Source: Trichococcus sp. K1Tr
GTDB taxonomy: Bacteria > Bacillota > Bacilli > Lactobacillales > Aerococcaceae
Assembly: GCF_028309625.1 (NCBI RefSeq)
Contig: NZ_JAQMHR010000004.1
Location: forward strand, 124,001-188,000
DNA: 64,000 bases
Direction of reading: 5' to 3'
Positions 1 to 7,825 of this stretch are shown here, one piece after another. Both the position numbers and the translations under genes were made by a program. A model generated the notes under the pieces. The model was not told where the DNA came from. It saw nothing but the letters and a program-made list of their open reading frames with translations, and searched no databases. Position 1 is the stretch's first letter, and every line of letters begins with the position of its first letter.

Positions 1-6
1 GTAGCA

Positions 7-35
7 TTGACTTGTATGAGAATTTGGAGTATTCT
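7..35 (+). promoter_or_regulatory. Candidate sigma-A promoter for glnRA
   Basis: TTGACT (7-12) and TATTCT (30-35) are separated by 17 bp, which fits a housekeeping promoter. The 145-nt stretch from here to glnR holds no convincing gene. I looked for a TGTNA-N7-TNACA GlnR box and did not find one inside the window; it could lie upstream of base 1. Confidence 0.5.
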
Positions 36-181
36 TGTTGTATTAAATGACTCAATTAATTGCTAGGAAATACGATTAATTGCTGAAAAGAATTACCTTT
101 TTCTCAACAGGCGCTAACTCCTGAAGAAAAAGTATACATCTGTGGTTCACTCAACTCAGAAGCTTCGATGGAGGGGTTGGC

Positions 182-571
182 ATGAAAGAAAAAGAGCTAC
201 GACGTTCGATGGCTGTTTTCACCATCGGAACGGTCATGCAGCTGACGGATCTGACAGCACGGCAGATTCGCTATTACGAAGAGCAAGAACTCGTTCATCC
301 TAAGCGGACAGACACCAATCGCCGGATGTTTTCATTGAACGACGTCGATCGTTTGCTGGAAGTCAAAGACTATTTGGCTGAAGGGTTGAACATCACTGCA
401 ATCAAACGGATGTACAGTACCGAAAGACTGAAAAAGCAGCAAGAAGAGGAGCTTGAGAACAAGCACAAAAACTTGACAGATGAAGATGTCCGTCGCATCC
501 TCTACAAAGAAATACTCAACGCAAGTGGATTTAACCCTGGGGATTCAAGTAAACCTTGGGGAAGATTATAA
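182..571 (+). CDS. glnR: GlnR, MerR-family nitrogen repressor
   Basis: A 129-residue MerR-type regulator. The winged helix-turn-helix spans about residues 12-80 and contains TARQIRYYEEQ and NRRMFSLNDVDRL, close to Bacillus and Enterococcus GlnR in sequence and length. The start follows a GGAGGGG ribosome site by a few bases. It lies 45 bp upstream of glnA in the same direction, the standard Firmicute glnRA operon. In the family, GlnR represses glnRA and ammonium transporter genes under nitrogen excess, using feedback-inhibited glutamine synthetase as partner. The short hydrophilic tail (from about residue 95) would be the region that senses that complex. A GlnR box is visible in front of amtB at 6584. 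Confidence 0.93.
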   Translation: MKEKELRRSMAVFTIGTVMQLTDLTARQIRYYEEQELVHPKRTDTNRRMFSLNDVDRLLEVKDYLAEGLNITAIKRMYSTERLKKQQEEELENKHKNLTDEDVRRILYKEILNASGFNPGDSSKPWGRL

Positions 572-616
572 AAACAAAAAAAACAAACAAAGCATAGTCA
601 AGGAGAGGGAATACAA

Positions 617-1951
617 ATGCCAAAATTTACTAGAGAAGAAATCATCGCATCAGCAAAGAAGGATAATGTCCGTTACCTGCGTTTAATGTTCACTGACATC
701 TTAGGAACAATCAAAAACGTGGAAGTTCCTATCAGCCAGCTAGAAAAAGTATTAGACAACAAAATGATGTTCGACGGTTCTTCCATCGAAGGTTTTGTAC
801 GTATCGAAGAAAGTGATATGTACTTGTACCCAGATTTGGATACATGGTTAGTATTCCCATGGGGCACTGAACAAGGCAAAGTTGCACGTCTAATCTGTGA
901 TATCTATATGCCAAGTGGCGAACCATTTGCGGGAGATCCGCGTAACAACTTGAAGCGTGCTCTTAAAGAAATGGAAGACTTGGGCTTCACTGAATTCAAC
1001 TTGGGACCTGAACCTGAATTCTTCCTGTTCAAATTGGATGAAAAAGGCAACCCTACCCTTAGCTTGAACGACCAAGGTGGATACTTCGACTTGGCTCCTA
1101 CTGACTTGGGCGAAAACTGCCGTCGTGACATTGTTTTGGAATTAGAAGCTTTAGGTTTCGAAATCGAAGCAAGCCACCACGAAGTTGCACCAGGACAACA
1201 CGAAATCGACTGGAAATACGCAAATGCTGTTGAAGCTTGCGACAACATCCAAACGTTCAAACTGATTGTTAAGACTGTAGCCCGCAAACATGGCTTGCAT
1301 GCAACGTTCATGCCTAAACCAGTATTCGGAATCAACGGATCCGGAATGCACTTCAACATGTCTTTATTCAACGAAAACGGCAATGCTTTCTACGACAAAA
1401 ACGATGATCGTCAATTAAGCGAAACAGCTTACCAATTCATCGCTGGTCTGATCAAACATGCTCGCGGCTTTACTGCTGTCTGCAACCCAATCGTTAACTC
1501 ATACAAACGTTTGGTTCCTGGTTATGAAGCGCCTGTATACATCGCATGGAGCGGAAGAAACCGTTCACCGCTGATCCGTATCCCAGAATCACGCGGCATG
1601 TCCACTCGTGTTGAATTGCGTAGCGTTGACCCAGCTGCTAACCCATACTTGGCTTTAGCTGCATTATTGGCTGCAGGTCTTGACGGCGTGAAGAACAAAT
1701 TGGAAGCTCCAGCTCCAATCGACCGCAACATCTACCAAATGTCAGCTGAAGACCGTTACGAAAACGGAATTTTGGACTTGCCTACAACATTGCAAGAAGC
1801 TCTTGAAGAGTTTTCCAAAAATCCATTATTGGTTGGCGCATTAGGCGACCACATCAGCAACAATTTCGTCGAATCAAAAGAAATCGAAGTAATGTCTTAC
1901 ATCCAACAAGTAACAGAGTGGGAAAGAGAACAATACTTGAATATGTACTAA
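617..1951 (+). CDS. glnA: Glutamine synthetase type I
   Basis: A 444-residue glutamine synthetase, the usual length for the Firmicute (GSI-alpha) class: glutamate + ammonia + ATP to glutamine, in the cytosol as a dodecamer. Visible motifs are the latch loop [15 protein letters not shown] with the Arg that Gram-positive enzymes use for glutamine feedback (about residue 62), the metal/glutamate motif [10 protein letters not shown], the ATP-site [11 protein letters not shown], and NRSPLIRIP. No adenylylation-loop insert is present, as expected in this group. AGGAGAGGG lies about 9 bases before the ATG. Downstream are two hairpins that end the operon. Codon use is that of a highly expressed gene (many AAC, TTC and CGT codons). 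Confidence 0.98.
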   Translation: MPKFTREEIIASAKKDNVRYLRLMFTDILGTIKNVEVPISQLEKVLDNKMMFDGSSIEGFVRIEESDMYLYPDLDTWLVFPWGTEQGKVARLICDIYMPSGEPFAGDPRNNLKRALKEMEDLGFTEFNLGPEPEFFLFKLDEKGNPTLSLNDQGGYFDLAPTDLGENCRRDIVLELEALGFEIEASHHEVAPGQHEIDWKYANAVEACDNIQTFKLIVKTVARKHGLHATFMPKPVFGINGSGMHFNMSLFNENGNAFYDKNDDRQLSETAYQFIAGLIKHARGFTAVCNPIVNSYKRLVPGYEAPVYIAWSGRNRSPLIRIPESRGMSTRVELRSVDPAANPYLALAALLAAGLDGVKNKLEAPAPIDRNIYQMSAEDRYENGILDLPTTLQEALEEFSKNPLLVGALGDHISNNFVESKEIEVMSYIQQVTEWEREQYLNMY

Positions 1952-1991
1952 GAGCGAGATGAATCCTGCTCTAGAAATCGAGCACTAAGAG

Positions 1992-2033
1992 GACTAACAC
2001 AAAGAGGACGCTTTTTGTCCTCGTGTGTTAGTC
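1992..2033. terminator. Inverted repeat after glnA
   Basis: GACTAACAC (1992-2000) pairs with GTGTTAGTC (2025-2033), with an inner GAGGA/TCCTC step. There is no clean T-run after it, so it is either a weak terminator or an RNA-stabilising stem. Confidence 0.5.
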
Positions 2034-2105
2034 AGCTTAGGCACAGATTTCTGGGATTCAGAACGCGTTTACGAAGAGTGTGATGATTCACGCACTTCCC
2101 CAAAA

Positions 2106-2133
2106 GGCCGAGACAAATTTGTCTCGGTCTTTT
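2106..2133 (+). terminator. Rho-independent terminator of glnRA
   Basis: CCGAGACAAA pairs perfectly with TTTGTCTCGG (2108-2127), followed by TCTTTT. It shares the GTCTCG word with several other terminators in the window. Confidence 0.8.
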
Positions 2134-2230
2134 GTCTCGTTCGGGGAAGAAAAAACGTGCTGGTGCTGTAAACTTCAACCGAGAAAACGTATAATGGATA
2201 TATGTAAAGTTCTTCAGAGGAGGGGTCACC

Positions 2231-3121
2231 GTGGAAGCAATCGAAATGGAAGGTTTGACAAAAATTTACCGCAAGCGTGCAGCTTTGGACAATATCCACC
2301 TTACAGTGGAACAAGGTGAACGGTTCGGCTTCATCGGACCGAACGGAGCCGGGAAGTCCACAACCATCAAGCTGTTGCTTGATTTCATAAAGCCGAGCAA
2401 AGGAAGTGCCAGGATTTTCGGATTGGATGCCCAGAAAGATTCCGAGAGCCTGAAACGCATCATCGGGTACGTTCCGAGCGATGTGCATTATTACAGCAAT
2501 CTGACTGTAGAAGAAATTTTGATGATGACGGGGAAATTCCATCATATCCGGAACATAAAGGAAATGATGGCGTATTATGTGGAACGCTTCGCATTGGAGC
2601 CAAAAAAGAAAATGAAGGACCTCTCTTTGGGGAATCGGAAAAAAGTCGCAATCGTGAACAGTCTGATTTTCAATCCGGAGCTTTTGATTTTGGATGAGCC
2701 TACGAATGGGCTGGATCCTTTGATGCAGCATCGTTTATTTGAAGAGCTGAACCACCAAAACAAGGAAGGTGCTACCATCTTCATTTCTACGCATAACCTA
2801 CCGGAGGTGGAAGCGTTTTGTACGCGTACGGCCTTCATTCGTGAAGGTAAAATCATTTCCGTGGAAGATATGGCATCCGGTTATCAACCTGGGAAAGTGG
2901 TGACCCTGACCGGTTCAGCCCTCGGAACGGAGGATTTCGAATCCAAAGGGTACCGTGTCCTTTCCAGGACAGACCGGGTCGTTTCGTTGTTGTACAAGGA
3001 CAATGTGAAACAGATCCTGGCCGATATGGCGCCTCTGGATTTGGAGGATATCGAAATCCGCAATCAGAATCTGGAGGAAAAATTCATGACCCTATACGGT
3101 GGAGGTGAATCCCATGAATAG
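2231..3121 (+). CDS. ABC transporter ATP-binding protein (ABC-2 export type)
   Basis: A 296-residue single-domain ATPase. Walker A is GPNGAGKST (about residues 36-44), the signature is LSLGNRKK, Walker B is LLILDEPTNGLD, and a switch His follows (STHNLPE). About 80 C-terminal residues beyond the ATPase fold are typical of CcmA/NatA-like exporters. The start is GTG after GAGGAGGGG. It overlaps the permease gene that follows by 8 bases, so the two are translationally coupled and form one transporter. The exported substrate cannot be told from sequence; drug, peptide and sodium exporters all share this architecture. Confidence 0.9.
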   Translation: MEAIEMEGLTKIYRKRAALDNIHLTVEQGERFGFIGPNGAGKSTTIKLLLDFIKPSKGSARIFGLDAQKDSESLKRIIGYVPSDVHYYSNLTVEEILMMTGKFHHIRNIKEMMAYYVERFALEPKKKMKDLSLGNRKKVAIVNSLIFNPELLILDEPTNGLDPLMQHRLFEELNHQNKEGATIFISTHNLPEVEAFCTRTAFIREGKIISVEDMASGYQPGKVVTLTGSALGTEDFESKGYRVLSRTDRVVSLLYKDNVKQILADMAPLDLEDIEIRNQNLEEKFMTLYGGGESHE

Positions 3122-3935
3122 CATCCGATTGGAGTGGAAACAAGAACGCGGCGGGTTATTCGTATGGCTTTTCTTTATGGTCCTGATTATGGGGATGATG
3201 ATGGCCATGTTTCCCATTATGGCGAATCAAGGGATGGAGGATATCCTGACGACCAAGCTCGATGCGATGCCTCCGGAGATGCTGGAAGCCTTCTCGCTCA
3301 CGAACGGAGCAAGCTTGCTGCAGGCTACCGGATTCTTTGCCTACATCTTTCAGTATCTCTTTTTGGCTGCCTGCATTTTTGCAACGATGAAAGGGGCCCA
3401 AGCGCTGATCAAGGAAGAGACGAACGGCACGATTGAGTATCTGTATGCCCAGCCAATCAGCAGAAAAGCCATTGTCACGAGCAAGTATATCGCCAATTTG
3501 GTGCTGCTGATGATCTTTTGGATTGTCTTGTATGGAGCAGCTTTGCTGTTCATCTATCTGTTCAAGGAGGATGGAGCCGATTTTGTGGAAATCATAAAAG
3601 ATATCACGCTGATTTTCGGCGCGGAGTCGTTGGTATTATTGTTCTTTTATTCAATCGGCTTCCTTTTCTCAACGTTCATCGCGAGCAGCCGTTCAACAAG
3701 CGGAGTCGCGTTGTTGCTGGTTTTCGGCACGTACATGATCGGCCTTGTCTCGAAGATGGTTGATGACTATGAATTTCTGCGTGTTTTGTCGCCGATCGAA
3801 TACGCACATCCAGCGGCATTGCTGGAAGAGGGGATTTCCTGGGAGTATATGGTCATCTGCATCATCGGAAGCTTGCTGGTATTGGGTCTAAGCTATCTCA
3901 TCTACGGCAGAAAAGATTTGCGGATCCAGGTTTAG
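3114..3935 (+). CDS. ABC-2 type permease
   Basis: A 273-residue membrane protein with about six hydrophobic segments, starting MNSIRLEW. The ATG at 3114 is chosen over the in-frame GTG at 3099 because GGAGGTG sits just 6 bases before it. The KEETNGTIEYLYAQP stretch after the second membrane segment is the conserved ABC2_membrane_3 (NosY/NatB-like) motif that contacts the ATPase. It is the membrane half of the exporter encoded with the preceding ATPase. Substrate unknown. The gene ends about 35 bp before a strong bidirectional terminator. Confidence 0.88.
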   Translation: MNSIRLEWKQERGGLFVWLFFMVLIMGMMMAMFPIMANQGMEDILTTKLDAMPPEMLEAFSLTNGASLLQATGFFAYIFQYLFLAACIFATMKGAQALIKEETNGTIEYLYAQPISRKAIVTSKYIANLVLLMIFWIVLYGAALLFIYLFKEDGADFVEIIKDITLIFGAESLVLLFFYSIGFLFSTFIASSRSTSGVALLLVFGTYMIGLVSKMVDDYEFLRVLSPIEYAHPAALLEEGISWEYMVICIIGSLLVLGLSYLIYGRKDLRIQV

Positions 3936-3970
3936 TGTTATAGGTCGTTTAGATGGTCCTGAATTAATCA

Positions 3971-4004
3971 AAATAAAAAAGCCCGCGCTGGGCTTTTTTA
4001 TTTT
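3971..4004. terminator. Bidirectional terminator between convergent genes
   Basis: AAATAAAAAAGCCC pairs with GGGCTTTTTTATTTT around a 5-nt loop. Poly-T on both strands serves the permease gene and the minus-strand small gene ending at 4008. Confidence 0.9.
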
Positions 4005-4007
4005 GGA

Positions 4008-4181
4008 TTAACCGAATGTCATGAACATTACTGCGGCGACGATCAGGGCGTAGGACAATTTCTCCAGGTTTTTCTTTGTGATCGGGTTCAGGCCTTTGTC
4101 GTAGCGTGTCTGGTACATGATCCAGACGTTGATTCCTATGCTGATGATGCCTAGTATGCTGGCTGTAAGATATTTATTCAC
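4008..4181 (-). CDS. Small two-helix membrane protein, unknown function
   Basis: A 57-residue protein beginning NKYLTASILGIISIG, with two hydrophobic helices (about residues 4-21 and 42-56) separated by a short basic loop (TRYDKGLNPITKKN). The start is GTG, placed 5 bases after AGGAGGA. The gene overlaps the end of the acetyltransferase gene by 8 bases, so it is probably translated by coupling. I do not recognise a family with certainty; similar two-helix proteins are common in Lactobacillales and are uncharacterised. Confidence 0.65.
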   Translation of the reverse strand: MNKYLTASILGIISIGINVWIMYQTRYDKGLNPITKKNLEKLSYALIVAAVMFMTFG

Positions 4182-4653
4182 GATGTTCCTCCTGTTGGTT
4201 TTTACTTTCCGTTTGAGTGTTCTGCGAATCAATGATCATGTCGATATGCGGGATATCATCCTCCAGGTAGATATCCGATACGGGCCGGAATCCGAATGAG
4301 GCATAAAAATCCTGCAGGTAGGCTTGTGCTTGCGCGTGGATCGCTAGTCCGGGGAAATGCATCTTTGCATACTCCAGCACGACCTGCATCAATTCCTGGC
4401 CATAGCCATGGGTGCGTTCGCCTTGCGGGACAAGAACGCGTCCGATGCGCACATTATCTAATTCCGGGATCATCCGGGAATAGGCCAACAGCCTATCTTC
4501 CGCCTGCTTCCAGAAGTGGATGCTGACGAGGTCGGTATCATCCACCTCTTGATAGGGGCAATTCTGCTCCACGACGAAAACAGCGACCCGCTCTTTATAG
4601 ATCAGATGCAATTCCCTCGCCGTCAGTTCTTCAAAAGGTTTGATGACCCACAT
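4174..4653 (-). CDS. GNAT acetyltransferase, ElaA-like
   Basis: A 159-residue GNAT fold starting MWVIKPFEELTARELH. GAGGAGGA precedes this ATG by 8 bases, so longer upstream readings are rejected. The motif-A region RIGRVLVPQGERTHGYGQEL carries the acetyl-CoA pyrophosphate loop, and HAQAQAYLQDFYASFGF is the motif-B strand-helix typical of ElaA proteins. The substrate of ElaA-type enzymes is not established. The tail (SQNTQTESKNQQEEHRE) is hydrophilic and may be disordered. It is followed by the overlapping 57-residue membrane protein gene. Confidence 0.85.
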   Translation of the reverse strand: MWVIKPFEELTARELHLIYKERVAVFVVEQNCPYQEVDDTDLVSIHFWKQAEDRLLAYSRMIPELDNVRIGRVLVPQGERTHGYGQELMQVVLEYAKMHFPGLAIHAQAQAYLQDFYASFGFRPVSDIYLEDDIPHIDMIIDSQNTQTESKNQQEEHRE

Positions 4654-4754
4654 GTATATTTTCCTCCTCATCGATCGGTGGAGAGCCACCATCATAGTCC
4701 TTATTATAGCAAAGCGCAGGCAAACAAAAAACCTGGAAATGGTTTGCTGCAAAG

Positions 4755-4806
4755 AAATAAAGCCAAGTAGCGCGTCTCGCAGTGAGACGGCTCCTTGGCT
4801 TTATTT
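4755..4806. terminator. Terminator after amtB-glnK
   Basis: AAATAAAGCCAAG pairs with CTTGGCTTTATTT, with an inner GTCTC/GAGAC stem. It lies just beyond the minus-strand amtB stop. Confidence 0.85.
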
Positions 4807-4823
4807 AGTGTTCGTTACTCGCT

Positions 4824-6503
4824 TTAATAATATTTCAGGGCAGCTGGGCCTGAATCACTGTTGCTGATGCGGAAGGCATCGGCAACAGGGGAAACGAAGA
4901 CTTTACCGTCACCGACATGACCCGTGTATAAAGCGCGGCGGGCAGCACGGATGACTTCTTCGACAGGCACCTCGCTGATGATCGTTTCGATGCGGACTTT
5001 CGGTAAAAGATTGCCCTCAGCCTTCGCTCCACGATAGAAGGTTTGTTGGCCTTTTTGGAGCCCGTAACCATGCACGGATGTGACTGTCATGCCGGTTACG
5101 CCGATAGCGTTCAATTCCGCTTTCAGACGCTCCAGTTTATCCGGATTAGCGATGATTTCCACTTTATTCATCGTGTAGCCTGAATCAGCCAATTTGAAGG
5201 CTCCAACTTTACTCAAATCCACTTCTTGGATAGCAGGGATTTCTGCAGGTTTGTTGCTGTCTGTTACATAATCTTCGAATGCAGTCGTTGCGACAAAGTC
5301 ATGGTAGCTTGAAGTCAAGCCATGCTCAGCGACGTCCATGCCGACGATTTCTTCTTCAGCAGTAACGCGGAGACCCATTGTCTTTTGGATGACCTTGAAG
5401 ACTACGTACATGGAACCGGCTGTGTAGGCTGCCACAGAAGCGACACCCAAAGCTTGGACCCCCAGCATGTTGAATCCACCACCGTACAATAATCCGCCAT
5501 CTGTTGCGAAAACACCGACTAAGATTGTTCCCAATGCACCATTCACGCCGTGTACACTGAATGCACCGACAGGATCATCGAACTTCAATTTTTGATCGAC
5601 GAATTCAACAGCAAGGACGATGGCAAAGCCGGCGATTAATCCGATGGCGATAGCGCCGAAAGGAGATACGACCGCACAACCTGCAGTAATGGCTACAAGA
5701 CCTGCCAATGAACCGTTCAGTGTCATGGAAACATCGGGCTTACCATATTTCTTCCAAGTGAATAAGAGAGTGACCAGAGTAGCTGAGACTGCGGATAAGT
5801 TTGTATTCAAGAAGATAGTACCGATCAAGGCAAGTGTTTCGTCGCCGGTTGCCGCAACGGTTGAAGCTCCGTTGAACCCGAACCATGCGAACCATAGGAT
5901 GAATACGCCTAGTGCACCGATTGTCAGGTTGTGTCCAGGAATGACTTGTGCTTTACCATCTTTATATTTTCCGATACGTGGACCGACTACGGCAGCTCCG
6001 ACAAGAGCAGCAACGCCACCTACCATATGCACGGCTGTAGATCCGGCAAAGTCGATGAAGCCCATTTGAGCTAACCAGCCGCCGCCCCAGATCCAGTGAC
6101 CTGAGATAGGGTAGATCAACAAGGAGATGATGAAAGAGTACACGAGATAAGAGCTGAATTTTGTCCGTTCCGCAACAGCTCCGGATACGATAGTGGCTGC
6201 AGTTGCCGCGAATACGTTTTGGAACATGAAATGTACGGTTCCAGGAATGGTGGAATCAAGTCCTTCCATAAATAAAGCAGGAGTTCCGATGATGCCGGCG
6301 ATATCGTCCCCGAACATGATGCTGTATCCGATGAGGAAGAATCCCAACGATCCGAGCACAAAGTCCATGAGGTTTTTCATGATGATGTTCGCCGCGTTCT
6401 TGGCGCGAGTGAATCCCGTCTCGACCATTGCGAAACCGGCTTGCATAAAGAATACCAATACCGTTCCCAGCAAGGTCCATAATGTATCTACTGATGAAAA
6501 CAT
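4824..6503 (-). CDS. amtB: Ammonium transporter with fused PII domain
   Basis: A 559-residue fusion. Residues 1 to about 405 are an Amt channel (11 predicted helices). The entry/gate segment is FAMVETGFTRAKNAANI, the first pore His is in AVHMVGG, the second in SVHGVNGALGT, and FAWFGFNG is conserved. Residues from about 446 form a PII (GlnK) domain beginning MNKVEIIANPDKLE, with the T-loop QTFYRGAKAEG and the nucleotide-site end HVGDGKVFVSPV. Tyr46 of canonical GlnK is kept, but the uridylylation position (Tyr51) is Ala, so control by uridylylation is not expected. AAAGGAGG precedes the ATG. A GlnR box lies upstream. Fusion makes gating of the channel by its own PII plausible, but this is inferred. 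Confidence 0.95.
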   Translation of the reverse strand: MFSSVDTLWTLLGTVLVFFMQAGFAMVETGFTRAKNAANIIMKNLMDFVLGSLGFFLIGYSIMFGDDIAGIIGTPALFMEGLDSTIPGTVHFMFQNVFAATAATIVSGAVAERTKFSSYLVYSFIISLLIYPISGHWIWGGGWLAQMGFIDFAGSTAVHMVGGVAALVGAAVVGPRIGKYKDGKAQVIPGHNLTIGALGVFILWFAWFGFNGASTVAATGDETLALIGTIFLNTNLSAVSATLVTLLFTWKKYGKPDVSMTLNGSLAGLVAITAGCAVVSPFGAIAIGLIAGFAIVLAVEFVDQKLKFDDPVGAFSVHGVNGALGTILVGVFATDGGLLYGGGFNMLGVQALGVASVAAYTAGSMYVVFKVIQKTMGLRVTAEEEIVGMDVAEHGLTSSYHDFVATTAFEDYVTDSNKPAEIPAIQEVDLSKVGAFKLADSGYTMNKVEIIANPDKLERLKAELNAIGVTGMTVTSVHGYGLQKGQQTFYRGAKAEGNLLPKVRIETIISEVPVEEVIRAARRALYTGHVGDGKVFVSPVADAFRISNSDSGPAALKYY

Positions 6504-6583
6504 AAATTATTCCTCCTTTTGTTTTAGCATAGTCTTAGTGTATAGAAATAATTTTATTGGTGCTATATCCTGCTTACGCTCCA

Positions 6584-6600
6584 TGTCAGATTATATAACA
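6584..6600. promoter_or_regulatory. GlnR box overlapping amtB promoter -10
   Basis: TGTCAGATTATATAACA fits TGTNA-N7-TNACA exactly. On the minus strand the box contains TATAAT (6590-6595), a good -10 for amtB; the matching -35 region is weak. Overlap with the -10 implies repression by GlnR. Confidence 0.8.
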
Positions 6601-6636
6601 TAGTTGTTAAAGCAACGTTTGCAAGCGTTTAAATGT

Positions 6637-6676
6637 CAATTCGATGAGAGATTTAATATAAAATCTCATCGAATTG
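6637..6676. repeat. Perfect long inverted repeat upstream of amtB
   Basis: CAATTCGATGAGAGATTT pairs with AAATCTCATCGAATTG-type sequence; the outer 13 bases CAATTCGATGAGA match exactly. It lies 40 bp upstream of the GlnR box and has no T-run. It may be a regulator site or an RNA stem. Confidence 0.6.
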
Positions 6677-6828
6677 CAGTAATGTTGGATGTGGTTGTGT
6701 TTTTTTGGTCAATATGATTAAAATAAATCTAACATGGGAGAGTAGGGAATATGTCGGATGTTAGAATCACTGACAAGAAAGAGGTCACATTGGCAGGGAT
6801 ATCCGGCAAAAAGTGAAATTTCACAACA

Positions 6829-6874
6829 AAAAGCCGTAAAGGGAACATGATCACATGCGCCCTTTACGGCTTTT
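6829..6874 (-). terminator. Terminator of the 121-residue unknown gene
   Basis: AAAAGCCGTAAAGGG pairs perfectly with CCCTTTACGGCTTTT. On the minus strand it is followed by TTTTTG and lies 18 bp after the stop of the gene at 6892. Confidence 0.85.
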
Positions 6875-6891
6875 GGTATTTTCGGTATCTT

Positions 6892-7257
6892 CTAAAAGTT
6901 GATGATCCAGTCCATTTCCGATAATTCAATCAATGGCAACTCGATCGCTTCCTCTTTTAGTGCCTTCTCGAACCCTTCTATGGAAAAAGGGCCTTTTACA
7001 GATTCAATTCTTCTATCGACAATAAAATATTCGAATGCTTCATTATGTTCTTTTTCAAGAATGATAAATTCATCGGTCCAATTCAATCGTGTAATGTAGC
7101 CCTGGATGCTTCCAGTCGGGTAGCGATAAGATGAAGGCAGATGGAAAAGGTTTTGCCAAGAAGCGCACTGTCTCAAAAATAGGTCTTCTCCGACCGGTAT
7201 TCTAAATTTAGCAATTTTGGATATTTCAGGCAACATTCTATTTTTCCACACTAGCAT
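6892..7257 (-). CDS. Hypothetical protein, 121 residues
   Basis: Begins MLVWKNRMLPEISKIAKF after GGGGGGAAA; this ATG is preferred to an upstream in-frame one that lacks a ribosome site. The protein is soluble and mixed alpha/beta, with several aromatic residues (SWQNLFHLPSSYRYPTG, FEYFIVDRR). There is no signal peptide or membrane segment. It stands alone between its own terminator and a 520-bp upstream gap. The size and acidic/aromatic composition resemble small immunity or DUF proteins, but I do not recognise a family and propose no function. Confidence 0.6.
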   Translation of the reverse strand: MLVWKNRMLPEISKIAKFRIPVGEDLFLRQCASWQNLFHLPSSYRYPTGSIQGYITRLNWTDEFIILEKEHNEAFEYFIVDRRIESVKGPFSIEGFEKALKEEAIELPLIELSEMDWIINF

Positions 7258-7622
7258 TTCCCCCCTTTTTCTCTGCTCATTCTTTTGACATCCCTGCGGC
7301 ATAAAACCGGATAATGGATCCGAAAAAAAGAATGAATCGCTTACATTTGTGACAAGTCATAGTATAACCGCTTTTATTTCCAAAGTACAGCAGATTCTAT
7401 TGATTTTATGTACTTTATATGTTTTTTAACATTTTTTTAATATTAGGGGCATTGTTCGGAAATCAAAACGGATTGACTGGGTTTGTTTGGCTATTGTTTC
7501 TGTTCTAGCTATGTAAGTGGGAGTCTGCTAAGGAAACAGCAAACAATTCATTTTCAGGGCATTTTCTTATTGACCAACAGGCCGAAATGTGTCTGCCTGC
7601 CCTAGACGGAATTTGGTTTGAA

Positions 7623-7669
7623 ACACTATATATTGTGGTGGAAATTTGCGTGTGGATGATATATAGTAT
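7623..7669. promoter_or_regulatory. Paired NrdR boxes
   Basis: Box 1 (7623-7638) ACACTATATATTGTGG closely matches the NrdR consensus ACACWATATATWGTGT. Box 2 (7654-7669) GGATGATATATAGTAT keeps the ATATAT core and GT. The boxes are 31 bp apart, three helical turns, as known for NrdR-controlled nrd operons. The rest of the 7303-7825 gap is AT-rich with nothing else I can assign. Confidence 0.85.
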
Positions 7670-7674
7670 ATAAA
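7646..7674 (+). promoter_or_regulatory. nrdDG promoter
   Basis: TTGCGT (7646-7651), 17-bp spacer, TATAAA (7669-7674). The second NrdR box fills the spacer, so NrdR binding would block polymerase. The leader to nrdD is about 145 nt. Confidence 0.6.
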
Positions 7675-7825
7675 GAGAATCGAAACAGAGTCTACTTTAA
7701 GTGGAGGCATCCAACTTGAGAAGCGCGTCCCGCAAGGAAAGCTTGCTCATTTTGTAACGACCTCTTACTTTTTATTAGCTTTTTTTGCATGTTCGGTTAA
7801 TTTTTAACTAAGGAGTGGGAAAAAT

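Noticed and set aside
1-181. GlnR box in front of glnR
   Set aside because: No TGTNA-N7-TNACA match is present in these bases, although one would be expected; it may lie before the window.
904-1383. Long open frame antisense to glnA
   Set aside because: It mirrors codon bias of glnA, has no ribosome site and no recognisable protein features.
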